Positions 27,601-39,600 of a DNA stretch of 64,000 nucleotides are shown here, piece after piece. Source of the DNA: Bactericera cockerelli (lineage: Eukaryota; Arthropoda; Insecta; Hemiptera; Triozidae); contig CM044955.1 in the NCBI GenBank assembly GCA_024516035.1, forward strand, positions 50,569,074-50,633,073. The letters run 5' to 3'. A model generated the notes under the pieces. That model did not search any database, was not told the origin of the DNA, and worked only from the letters and a program-made list of their open reading frames with translations. The number at the start of each line of letters is the position of its first letter. Positions within the stretch are counted from its first letter, which is position 1. The translations under genes were made by a program, and so were the position numbers.

Positions 27601-30600
27601 TACAAGCAATTCTTGGTACTTGGTTCATCCCAAGGATACATCTTTCATTTTATCACTTGGCTTGAACTAAATTATCATTTTAAATTTATTAATTGGTAAC
27701 GTGTAACATTAATAATTATTTACTAGTTGAATGATTGTGAAAAGGCGCCCAACAGATATGGAGATATAAATATATTATTAGAAATTTTCGTTTAAGAGTT
27801 TATACATCTTCAAAAGTCCCTTTTTTGCAAGTGTTAAGATTCACCCACATGCCCAGGTACAAACTTTTTGTTCTTGTCATGATGTGCTGTAAAATACACG
27901 TAATTTGAAAGTAAAAATTACAATGTGCTCAAGACCCCATTACCACATTAGTACCCAAACCAAGCTTAAGATATTTTTTCAGAATGAAGACATGCTTTTG
28001 TTTTTCCTTCAAAATAGAAATACTAGTAGTTCTGCGAACTGTAAACCTCATACAGATTCTATTATCGAATTATAAATGTCATTTCAATAATGGGGACATC
28101 GAGACTTTTCATTCAATACCCGACTTGATGGGTTTAATTAAATAATATCCACCGACCATTTTTTGGGGGCTCTACTTTGATTTTTTACCATAGTGCAACA
28201 TCCTTAGCTTTCACCATCACAAAATTTCACAAATAAAATATTAATTTTTAACGACTTTGCAAAATTACAAGATTAAATAAAATTAAAAAAAAAATTTTTT
28301 TTTATTTTCACCAAAATGGCCGGCCCCGAGTGGCTGGATCAGACCAAAAACAATACATATTTCTAGGACCCCAATAAACATGTATACTAAATTTCGACAA
28401 TTTTGAAGGATCTGGTTGGGAGTTTTTTTTTTTTTTTTTTTTTAAGTTTCCATTTATTTATTTTTTACACAAACATCTTCTACAAACAATGAGGGTATAC
28501 CCACCTTCAAAAGATAAAAAATCTTGTGCTGAAGGTGGAAGTTATCGCGGTACAGACAGACAGACAGACAAACGAAAGCCAAATCGTCCAGTACCCAAGT
28601 TAAAACAGAACCTCACTTAGTGAGGCCTCTTCGCTGTCTCACTGCGTTCGGTTAATAATATTTAAGAGGAAATTAGGTACCCATCATGTAAATCATACGC
28701 TAGAAAAGAAATCATTTTTCTTATTTTTTAATGCAAGCGTTACCGCAACACTGCTAAGATGCTCCTTTCTCATCGCTCACTTACATTGTAAGCGATCTCT
28801 TCGTTCCGAATTTCAATTCTCTCGTTAGCCTTTTTAATTTGGATTTAACGTCGCTTTCATCTGCATGGTCATCATAATTTGTGCTTTATTGGTTGATAAG
28901 ATACAAAATTATATTCCTAGAAAATTTACAATAAGTCATTGAAGTTAAGATGGGGTCGATATGGGGTACAAAAATAATAATTCAGTATTTAATGCGCAGG
29001 ATATTATCACATTAAGGTAACCAGGGCCTTCTTTCAGAAAGCACTCTCACACCAGAATTAATGAACACTTTTACTATAGTATCTGATTTCAGTCATGTTA
29101 CTTTATGTCTCCGCTTTAGCGTCATTTATCAATTCGGACCTAAATATCTCTCAAAATCCCCAATCTCCCTTTCAACCTCTTCAACCGTCAACTTTCATTC
29201 AAATTACGCTCGTTCTGAATGTGTCATTTGAAAGATTTTTTAAATCAATTTCGAGGGAACTTTATTTACAATTTTCACATAGGTACAATGAAAAGGTATA
29301 AATTATGTAATAGTAAACAAAGCATGATCAAGGGTTGTGATAATGCCATTGGCATTCTTTTCCGAAATTACAGTTGTAAAGGAGATTTGGGGATTAGATT
29401 TTTTTTTTATTTAGATTTATTTATTGGTGTACATCAAATTTACAATTTGTTTACACAAGTCAAATACAGATATAGAAATGGGGTAGAGGAAGGAAAAGAT
29501 ATAATAGAACTTAAGAAGTAACAAACTATGTAAGTAAATTGTAAGTTAGACCATATCACTCAAGCTGCAGCTCAAAAATTCTTCTAAGGAATAAAAAGCC
29601 TCCTTTTTAAGAAAATCAGTGATACATGTTTTAAATAACTTAAGTGGCATGTCCCTGATATGTGGGGGCAATTTGTTGATTATGAGGGTGAGAGTGCTTT
29701 CTGGACGGAGACCAGCAGCTAGTGGTCTGTGCTGCAGCTTAGTAACATATGCTCACCATGTTGTTCCTGAACTGGTTGTCCAGGAAGTGCATGGCCACGT
29801 GGGCCGGCAACAGGTTGAACAGGATCCTCTTGTTGCTGTGCTGCAGGGCGTCCATCTCCTTCTTCTCCTCGCACGCCTGCACCTGCCACAGGAAGTCGAG
29901 GCGGCCCGTCCACTCCACCTGACGTCCGTGGATGATGACCGCCACGAGGAACATGAGCACGTACACCACGGAAGTAATGTGCAGGGGAATCACAGACCTG
30001 GGCGAGAGAGAGTGAAGCAGGTGTTGGTGGAGGAGGCATGGTGATTTCGGAAAGGCCATTGTTTTATTATTATTATATTATTTCGCAAACATTTTTGCCT
30101 TTTATTTATCAAAAAAAAATCAGTTTTTCTCCACTCATCTCCTTATTGAGCTTGTCCTTGAAACGCCTTCTTTGGATGTCATGTCTTCCTAGAATTTTGA
30201 CATGAAATTTTGATGCTTAAAATTTTAAAATTCTAGCAGGACTTTGTGCTGCCATACCGGCGCGTGCCTGACTAGTTCTATAATTGTTTTATCGATGTGA
30301 AATCCGAAAGTTGCGCTTTAACTCATGGCGCATTTACAAATCACCAATTATTTACTCTAGAAGGTGAGAAAGTCTGAAATTTACCGTAGCAGGTTTTTTT
30401 TTCCGTGTCTGGCTAAACACAGAGTTTCCAGTAACTGGCCACATGCAGGACCCTGAAATTTGCAAAGTAGAGCTCCTCGCTTCAACATAGTGCCTCTTGG
30501 TTAGGGCAGATGAGCAGGTGCTGGGAGTCCTGGATTGAACCATACAGGATGCTCTCATTGGGGGGTTTAAGACTCAACCCCCCCCCCCCCCCCCCATAAA

Positions 30601-33600
30601 AAGCAGATCATACTCATGAACTTTGCTATCGTAGCAGGTGATACTTACTGAACTTTGTTATCGCAGCAGGTGAGATACTTACTGAACTTTGTTATCGTAG
30701 CAGGTGATACTTACTGAACTTTGTTATCGTAGCAGGTGATACTTACTGAACTTTGTTATCGTAGCAGTTTAGATACTTACTGAACTTTGTTATCGTAGCA
30801 GGTGAGATACTTACTGAACTTTGTTATCGTAGCAGGTGAGATACTTACTGAACTTTGTTATCGTAGTAGGTTATTGCCTTAGGCAATAGAGATTGCCTTA
30901 GGCAATAGAGATTGCCTTAGGCAATAGAGATTGCCTAAGGCAATAACCCCGCCCTTTAGTTAGGACATATATTATGTATATATTTATTTATTTTTTCTTT
31001 ATTTTTTTCTTCTATTATATTGTATATTGTATTTTCATTTGTAATTATTTGTATTGTATAATAAATGTCCTATTACCTAATAAAGCGTAAATAAATAAAT
31101 GCTTACTGAACTTTGTTATCGTAGCAGGTGATACTCACTGAACTTTGTTATCGTAGCAGCTGATACTTACTGAACTTTGTTATCGTAGCAGGCGATACTT
31201 ACTGAACTTTGTTATGGTAGCAGGACTAGCAGGTAATACTTACTGAATTTGTTATCGTAGCAGGGGATACTTACTGAACTTTGTTATTAACCTCACCCAG
31301 CCTGGGTCGGCCCGGAAATGCCAGCCTCACGTGTTTGGAGAGGACAGAATTTTCTTCGAAAAGTCTGCCCCAACCGGGAGTTGAACTCGGGAACTCTGGA
31401 CTACGGGCAGTAGTCACAACCATTACGCCACGGAGGCTGGCTAGCTGGCGAGCAGGGGATACTTACTGAACTTTGTTATCGTAGCAGGTGAGAAACTTAC
31501 TGAACTTTGTTATCGTAGCAGGTGAGATACTTACTGAACCTTGTTATCGTGGCAGGTGTGATACTTACTGAACTTTGTTATCGTAGCAGGTGATACTGAA
31601 CTTTGTTATGATACTTACTGAACTTTGTTATCGTAGCAGGGGATACTTACTGAACTTTGTTATCGTAGCAGGGGATACTTACTGAACTTTGTTATGATAC
31701 TTACTGAACTTTGTTATCGTAGCAGGTGAGATACTTACTGAACTTTGTTATGATACTTACTGAACTTTGCTATCGTAGCAGGTGAGATACTTACTGAACT
31801 TTGTTATCGTGGCAGGTGTGATACTTACTGAACTTTGTTATCGTAGCAGGTGATACTGAACTTTGTTATGATACTTACTGAACTTTGTTATCGTAGCAGG
31901 TGAGATACTTACTGAACTTTGTTATCGTAGCAGGTGAGATACTTACTGAACTTTGTTATGATACTTACTGAACTTTGTTATCGTAGCAGGGTGAGATACT
32001 TACTGAACTTTGTTATCGTAGCAGGTGAGATACTTACTGAACTTTGTTATCGTAGCAGGTGAGATACTTACTGAACTTTGTTATGATACTTACTGAACTT
32101 TGTTATCGTAGCAGGTGAGATACTTACTGAACTTTGTTATGATACTTACTGAACTTTGTTATCGTAGCAGGTGAGATACTTACTGAACTTTGTTATGATA
32201 CTTACTGAACTTTGTTATCGTAGCAGGTGAGATACTTACTGAACTTTGTTATCGTAGCAGATGAGATACTTACTGAACTTTGTTATCGTAGCAGGTGAGA
32301 TACTTACTGAACTTTGTTATCGTAGCAGGTGAGATACTTACTGAACTTTGTTATCGTAGCAGGTGAAGAGGGTGGGATGGGAGAGCTCGATGAGCAGGAT
32401 GTACACGAGAGACATGAAGAGGAGCAGCCCGATCTTGACCACTATCTTGAGCCGGAGGAAGAGGGCCACGGCGAGGTAGCCGAGGCAGCAGGAGAGGACG
32501 ATGTACTGGGGGAGGGGGCAGGCGCGGTGGTCGATGTTGGTGGACTTCCAGATGATGGTGAAGTTGGTGTCGGACGGCACCAGACAGGGGACGTCCTCCC
32601 GGCATGTGAACTGGAAACAGGGATTGTGTGTTACAAGTGGGCAACATAGTTGTAGTGTTTCTTTTATATGTATAGACCAGGGGTCAGCACTTAAATCCTG
32701 TTCGGGTCCGGATTAACAATGAGAAATATCTGCGCGGTCCGGATTAATAAAACCTATCAGTCCCTCCCCCACCAGAAAAATGACAAAATCACGTATGAGG
32801 CAAAATGTACAATTTTTTAATTTGTAAGGATAAAACAGATTTCCTTTTCGGGCCTCGAATTTTGTTCGCGGGCCGGACAAAAGAGCTTCGTGGTCTGGAT
32901 TCGGACCGCGGACCGCTAATTGCCAACCGAGGAGACTATAGACCCTATAGAGGTTATAAACAGATACTTTTAAATAGAATATAAACAGAGAAGAGACTAG
33001 CCAAGCCAGGCTACCTTGGTTTAATGTTTTCTAATGGTTTAATGGCTCATAAAGAAAAAGGCCATGTTCCCACGATGGTTCTGATCTGGTTGCAGGGTTT
33101 TCAGTGAAACCCTCACAATTAACACTGCGACCTAATTAGATCTATTGTGAAAACGATGGTTGATCGCACAAAAAAAATATGTGGTTCAGGACAAACCATC
33201 TTTTCTCAACTCGAGTTGGCTGGGGACCATCACTCCCCCAGGTCTAGTTAAGAGCGCACAAAGCGTTTTTTTCACTATACAATTTGAATTATACAAACCG
33301 GGGTTAAGTGGCAGAGAATGCCTAAGGCTTAACTTCGCCCCGGATTACAAAACAATAATTGTAATTAAAAATTAATAATGTTCTTTATTTTTTGTACATA
33401 TTTCTAAGTTTTTTTTTAAATTTATTCTTATTAATTTGTTGTTGTTGATTGTTTTGTAAAAAATAAAGTGTAAAAAAAAATAAAAAAATATATCATGTAC
33501 GAATATAGTAGGTGCGTAAAATTGATTACTAAGCATGTAAGGAACATAGATTATCCTTGAAAATTCAGCAAGATTACACAAAAAATAAAGAAAACGTGAA

Positions 33601-36600
33601 AATTATTTAATCACTGTCAGGTTTGAACTCAGGGCAAATGCACAATATTCAGCGGCTTAAACTTGCAAGGATGAGCTAACGCAGCGCGGAAATTTAGGTA
33701 ATATATAAATACGTAGCGGAAGACGCGCGAGACCTATAAAATATTTAATGGTGGATTATATTCTATTCGTTAAGTATTGAATTAAATTGCATGTCCATGT
33801 AAAATTTCACTTTCCTATCTCTATCCAATGAGGAAATATAACGTCTTCTTAAAAACATAGTAAATCGCACCTCAAGGGTACCCTTGAGGTCCAATCGAGC
33901 TCAAATTATTTTTCGTTGTCTGAATTGTCCGGACAACAAATCAAAATTTCAACTCTATAGCTACAAATGTTGGAGAGTTATGGCTTGTGACAGACACGGA
34001 AAAGGTCTCGTTAATAGGGTTTTTTCTTCATATGGACAAAACGCTAAAAAGCTTTAATACTAATATGAGTTACGAGAGATTAAAAACGCAAAAAATTGTA
34101 CCTCAGATATTATATTTATTGATAAAATGCCTTGAAAAAAGAATCTTTCAGCATTGGAGCCTTGGTTTTTTGGACGGCTTGTGTTCTTAGCAATGTCTGG
34201 GGGGATTCTTTTGGCGAGGTACACCATGCGTTTCATTTTTCAAACTAGAGCTGTGTCATTGTAACCCATCTTTTTCTTTTCCTTGCAGAAGAGTGGCAGG
34301 CATTCCTAGTGTGGATCACTAGAGAGCAAGATCTAGGTATATCTCAACAGGAAGAGTGGGAGGGAGCACTAGAAGCCATGATGCACATGAGATTCTACAT
34401 TGAATGTTGAGGTGTTAGAACATAAAGAGTTTTGGTAAAGGTATTTATTTGAACTCTTCCTTCTTTTATGATTTTCTCGTTTGCTATAAATTTTGATATT
34501 GTTGTGATTTTTTTTATTACTTTTTTATAATTTGTTTTCTTTTCTTTTCAATTTTGACAGTCAGCATCACGATAAAAAAATTTAATTAGCAGCACAATGA
34601 ATTTTAGTATTTAGCACGTTGAATTTTGACAATCAGCAGAACGATGAATTTTGGTAATTAGCAGCAGCACGTTGAATTTTGATAATCAGCAGCACGTAGA
34701 ATTTTGAGAAGCAGCAGCACGTTGAATTTTGAAAACCAGCAGCACGTAGAATTTTGAGAAGCAGCAGCACGTAGAATTTTGATAATTAGCAGCACGTTGA
34801 ATTTTGATAATCAGCAGCACGTAGAATTTTGAGAAGCAGCAGCACGTAGAATTTTGAGAAGCAGCAGCACGTTGAATTTTGATAATCAGCAGCACGTAGA
34901 ATTTTGAGAAGCAGCAGCACGTAGAATTTTGATAATCAGCAGCACGTAGAATTTTGAGAAGCAGCAGCACGTAGAATTTTGAATATCAGGAGCACGTAGA
35001 ATTTTGATAATCAGCAGCACGTAAAATTTTGAGAAGCAGCAGCACGTAGAATTTTGATAATCAGCAGCACGTTGAATTTTGATAATCAGCAGCACGTAGA
35101 ATTTTGAAAATCAGGAGCACGTAGAATTTTGATAATCAGCAGCACGTAGAATTTTGAGAAGCAGCAGCACGTAGAATTTTGAGAAGCAGCAGCACGTAGA
35201 ATTTTGAATATCAGGAGCACGTAGAATTTTGATAATCAGCAGCACGTAAAATTTTGAGAAGCAGCAGCACGTAGAATTTTGATAATCAGCAGCACGTTGA
35301 ATTTTGATAATCAGCAGCACGTAGAATTTTGAAAATCAGGAGCACGTAGAATTTTGATAATCAGCAGCACGTTGAATTTTGATAATCAGCAGCACGTAGA
35401 ATTTTGAGAAGCAGCAGCACGTAGAATTTTGATAATCAGCAGCACGTTGAATTTTGATAATCAGCAGCACGTAGAATTTTGATAATCAGCAGCACGTAGA
35501 ATTTTGATAATCAGCAGCACGTGGAATTTTGATAATCAGCAGCACGTTGAATTTTGATAATCAGCAGCACGTAGAATTTTGAAAAAGCAACATTGAATTT
35601 TGGCATCTGTTGCAATTCAAAATGTGAATTATTTATTCTGTTTTTAAGAGTAGGTATATCTACTTTTAATTTTGATGTGTTGTGTAGTTGTAATTGAAGA
35701 ACTAAGTTTTTCCATTAAATTTTGTTTTATTCTAGAAGTGGCCTAAAAAAGTTGTGCATAAATTTGGCCACTATTCAAACTATTATCTACATGAAAAACA
35801 GGAATTGGTAGAAATGTTACCAATATAAATTATTTCCATACATTGTTTGTTGCAATGCGGAAGGTCCTGGGTTCGATCTCTCGAGCCGACAAAAAAATGA
35901 ATTCTAAATTTGGTTACAGTTGTTAGTCAATTGGTTAACGCGCTGGTCTGGTAATCCAGGTAGCGTAGGGATCCGTTGGTTCGAATCCCACCCAGTGCAC
36001 GATTTTTTCCTCATAAATTTGAATTTGTGACCACATAATAATAAGACTCTGAGGGTTAGATGGTAGAAAATGCTTTGAGCATTAACCTCGCCTGGTGGTT
36101 ACATTCCACTAAAGAGTGTTATTATTATTATTTATAAGGTATAACTTCCAGTGCGCTCGTGTTGACCGAGCACCTAAATGGGAAGTATTGTGTCACTTTT
36201 CGCCCATCAGAGGGGAGTCATACTACGGGATGGACAAGCTACAACACAGACCACAAGCGTCTACAGAAGCTACTGTTTCATGGCCTACGAAATAGAAAAA
36301 GCTGTGAAACACTCATCTTTTTTTTATAGGAACTTTAATGTTGAAAATGGACTCTTTTTATCTTTTTGTTTTGTGCATTCTCTCCATCGACACTGCTCTA
36401 TACAAAAAAAAAATGTATACAATAAAATTGAACTTAATGTCAACAACAAAAAACTTATTCCAGTAGATTCTGAGAATATAAATGCACTTTTCAATTCATA
36501 AAGATGAGTTTTTTTTCAATTACCGCGTTCATCGGAGCACACGTAATGCAGTTCAACTTTCTAATGGAAAATATCTTATATTTGTTTTCAATTTTATTCT

Positions 36601-39600
36601 ATTTTTGGTTTTTTAAAATGAATTTTTTCCATATTCACGATAGTACTTCATAAATAATAAAATACTAGAACATGCTTTAAGTATTAACCTCGCCTCGTGG
36701 TTACCTTTCTATAAAGGACTTGAAAATGCTTGAAGTATTGGACCACTAGGCGAGTGGTTACCTTTCACTAAAGGAAGGAAGGAAGAAATGTATTTAATTT
36801 CATTTTACAGTTTTTTTTTATTAAAATCCCCTTGAAGTACAATATCTGTTGTACTTTTAGGGGGATGTAATTGTGCGTGATTTCTGTGTGTTTTTTTTCC
36901 AATCATTTTATTCTTCTTTCTTTTCTTTTCTCTATAGTGGTTGAGTGAAAGAGCTCACAGGTGAGAACCCTGCCACTTTCAAGAAAGAAAGAAAATCCCC
37001 ATTTATTTGAGACTTTGGCTACATAGTGAAACGAAAACAATACTCTTCAGTCCTAATCGGGCAGAGTACAAGGTACATAAGTGTGTATTTATCTACATAA
37101 TATATTACTCACCACATTGACCTGGGCCACAGTATGGACACACAGCTCTGTATGTATATTACTTACCACATTGACCTGGGCCACAGTGTAGACACACAGC
37201 TCTGTATATTACTCACCACATTGACCTGGGCCACAGTGTAGACTCACAGCTCTGTATGTATATTACTCACCACATTGACCTGGGCCACAGTGTAGACACA
37301 CAGCTCTGTATATTACTCACCACATTGACCTGGGCCACAGTGTAGACACACAGCTCTGTATAGTACTCACCACATTGACCTGGGCCACAGTGTAGACACA
37401 CAGCTCTGTATAGTACTCACCACATTGACCTGGGCCACAGTGTAGACACACAGCTCTGTATATTACTCACCACATTGACCTGGGCCACAGTGTAGACACA
37501 CAGCTCTGTATATTACTCACCACATTGACCTGGGTCACAGTGTAGACACACAGCTCTGTGTATTACTCACCACATTGACCTGGGCCACAGTGTAGACACA
37601 CAGCTCTGTATATTACTCACCACATTGACCTGGGCCACAGTGTAGACACACAGCTCTGTATAGTACTCACCACATTGACCTGGGCCACAGTGTAGACACA
37701 CAGCTCTGTATAGTACTCACCACATTGACCTGGGCCACAGTGTAGACACACAGCTCTGTATAGTACTCACCACATTGACCTGGGCCACAGTGTAGACANN
37801 NNNNNNNNNNNNNNNNNNNNNNNNNNNNNNNNNNNNNNNNNNNNNNNNNNNNNNNNNNNNNNNNNNNNNNNNNNNNNNNNNNNNNNNNNNNNNNNNNNAA
37901 TAAAAATAAAAATGGATTGCAGAGTCACTAACAGACAGCTTAATTCGTGAACATGATGGGCCATTAGCCATGTGCTTGTGCATGAAATTGTCTGTCAAGT
38001 ACATGATTAAATCTGTCCATTAGCTATACATATTATGTAATACAGCTTATGAGATTTACCAACTCATTCAAATTTATGGAATGGGTGCATTAAATTGAAT
38101 TCGGACTTCGTCACAGTGAATTATTTATTTGTGCATTATTTTTGGGCGTTTATGATTGAAGTTATAAACGAAGCAGAGACTAAGCACGTGGATAAAATAT
38201 ATACAGATGCCCTAACAAGTAAAGGGCGGGGTTAGTGCCTGTGGCAATCTCTTTCACCCAACCCTTTTGTTTAGAGATTCACACTTGGACAGTCTAAGGG
38301 CTAAATTAGACAAATTCTATATCACAAGTCATTGCTAAGCGTCGTTATTCCCTATCATACACAGTTAACACAGTACGCAATCCGTGACTTAGCGCCACAG
38401 AGGTATTACTAAAACGTCTATTAATTCCGCCCTAAATTTCTAAACAAATAAATGTGTTTCTTTGTGTTATTATATCACAATTTTAGTGGGTAGCTCAGAA
38501 TTATAGGACTTTTCCATATCTTTAATAGTCCAATATCTTTGCCTATAATTCCGCCACTGGTCGCTGCTAACATTAAAGCAGATACTCATTTTTCCTCACG
38601 AGGTATGAGTGGACCCCGAAATCCCAAGTACAGAGCAGAAAAAATCCTGTCCCGCTGGGGATCGAAATGGGGATTTCTAAACAATGCTGAGTGACTTACT
38701 GGCGGGCAGCAGGGGTTCGAACTCAGGACCGCGGTGGAGGTGGCTGCTGCGGGTGGGGGGAGGGGGGGGGACACTGCGCAGCTGCTTCTGGGGGGGTTTG
38801 TTCTCCGGGTGGCTCTGCTGTAGCTGATGGAGCAGGGTCAGGGGGGTGGCGACACCTCCGTACATCAGCCCTGGGGGCAGGGAGGAGGGAACTGACATGA
38901 AGTAAAAATACACCTGATATTGAAGAATGAAAAAAAAAAGAAAAAAAAAGAACAGCAGAAAAATAGAAGAAAAAATAACAACAAAGAAAGATGGAATAAC
39001 TAAAAGATGTTTGATTTGTATACTGTGTTCTTTTGGCAACTCACATAGTGAGCAGTACATTAATAATTATATTAATTGTTTCCCCCCCTCCCATTTATGT
39101 TAATCAATTTCGTGATATCACAACTACTCAAACTCGCTTTACTAAATCTACTCTGAAACCGGGACTTGAACCACCGACTTCCAGGTTACAAGTCCGCGCC
39201 TTATCGATCAAGCTACTGAGGTCGAATTGACATTAAGTAATAATAATAATAACAATAATATCGCCTTATTTATACTGCCCGATTAGGACTATTAAGTCCC
39301 ATTATTCCAGCAGTAAGCCCAAGACGTATTATTGTGTGGTAAAAATCCCATTGGGAGCATGACTTATCATGTCCCGGCTGGGTTTCAAACCCTCAACCTC
39401 TGGAATCTCTGATTTCACAGAGTGCCGCCTTTACCACTGAGCTACCGGGACGAGTATTAAAAACTTTGAAGTATGAATTATTTCTGGTGAATTAAAAACC
39501 TCTTAAAAATTGAGTATAGCACAGCATTAATTACATTTTATTAGCTTGTCAATTATTAGCCTCCTTGTAAAGACAGTGGTAGAAGTGCTGAGTCATTCCT

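Larger units (their letters stand above)
26022..29756. other. Long intron between linker exon and cassette exon (left copy)
   Basis: Contains a poly-A run at 26378, the GCAATTGC element, the transposon relic at 28135 and otherwise unremarkable AT-rich sequence. The matching right-copy intron is 45996-51412, lengthened by the Tc1 derivative and a SINE. Confidence 0.6.
30628..32341 (-). repeat. 34-bp minisatellite made of exon end + splice donor (left copy, ~40 units)
   Basis: The minus-strand unit is CTGCTACGATAACAAAGTTCA followed by GTAAGTATC and TCAC, with 32-bp and 21-bp variants. It is interrupted by a SINE-like element (30878-31102) and a tRNA-derived SINE (31287-31445). The array is about twice the length of its counterpart at 52284-53196. 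Confidence 0.93.
32611..37108. other. Intron between membrane exons (left copy)
   Basis: Holds the hAT-like MITE, family 6 SINE, the 25-bp minisatellite, a family 2 SINE and AT-rich sequence. The right-copy counterpart, 53466-58910, lacks the MITE but has the foldback element. A 113-codon plus-strand frame at 55972-56313 is shifted in the left copy and is not recognised. Confidence 0.6.
16540..37798. repeat. Left copy of a ~21-kb near-identical direct duplication (probable haplotig overlap)
   Basis: From the tail exon at 16970 to the membrane exon at 37.1 kb this segment matches 38.4-59.0 kb in order and orientation, introns included; for example 24100-28700 matches 44100-48650 with scattered single-base changes. 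Exon differences I compared (17140/38870, 19421/40227, 21384/42466 and 32610/53465 exons) are all synonymous. Left-only insertions include a palindrome (20325-20475), an interspersed element (23786-24026) and a hAT-like MITE (32678-32935). Confidence 0.9.

Noticed and set aside
30628..32341. CRISPR-like regular repeats
   Set aside because: Units are contiguous without unique spacers, in a eukaryotic intron, and derive from an exon end.
34686..35320. Minus-strand frames with a 25-residue repeat ([12 protein letters not shown])
   Set aside because: Product of the 25-bp minisatellite lacking stops; no splice or start context. The same holds for 54630-55528.
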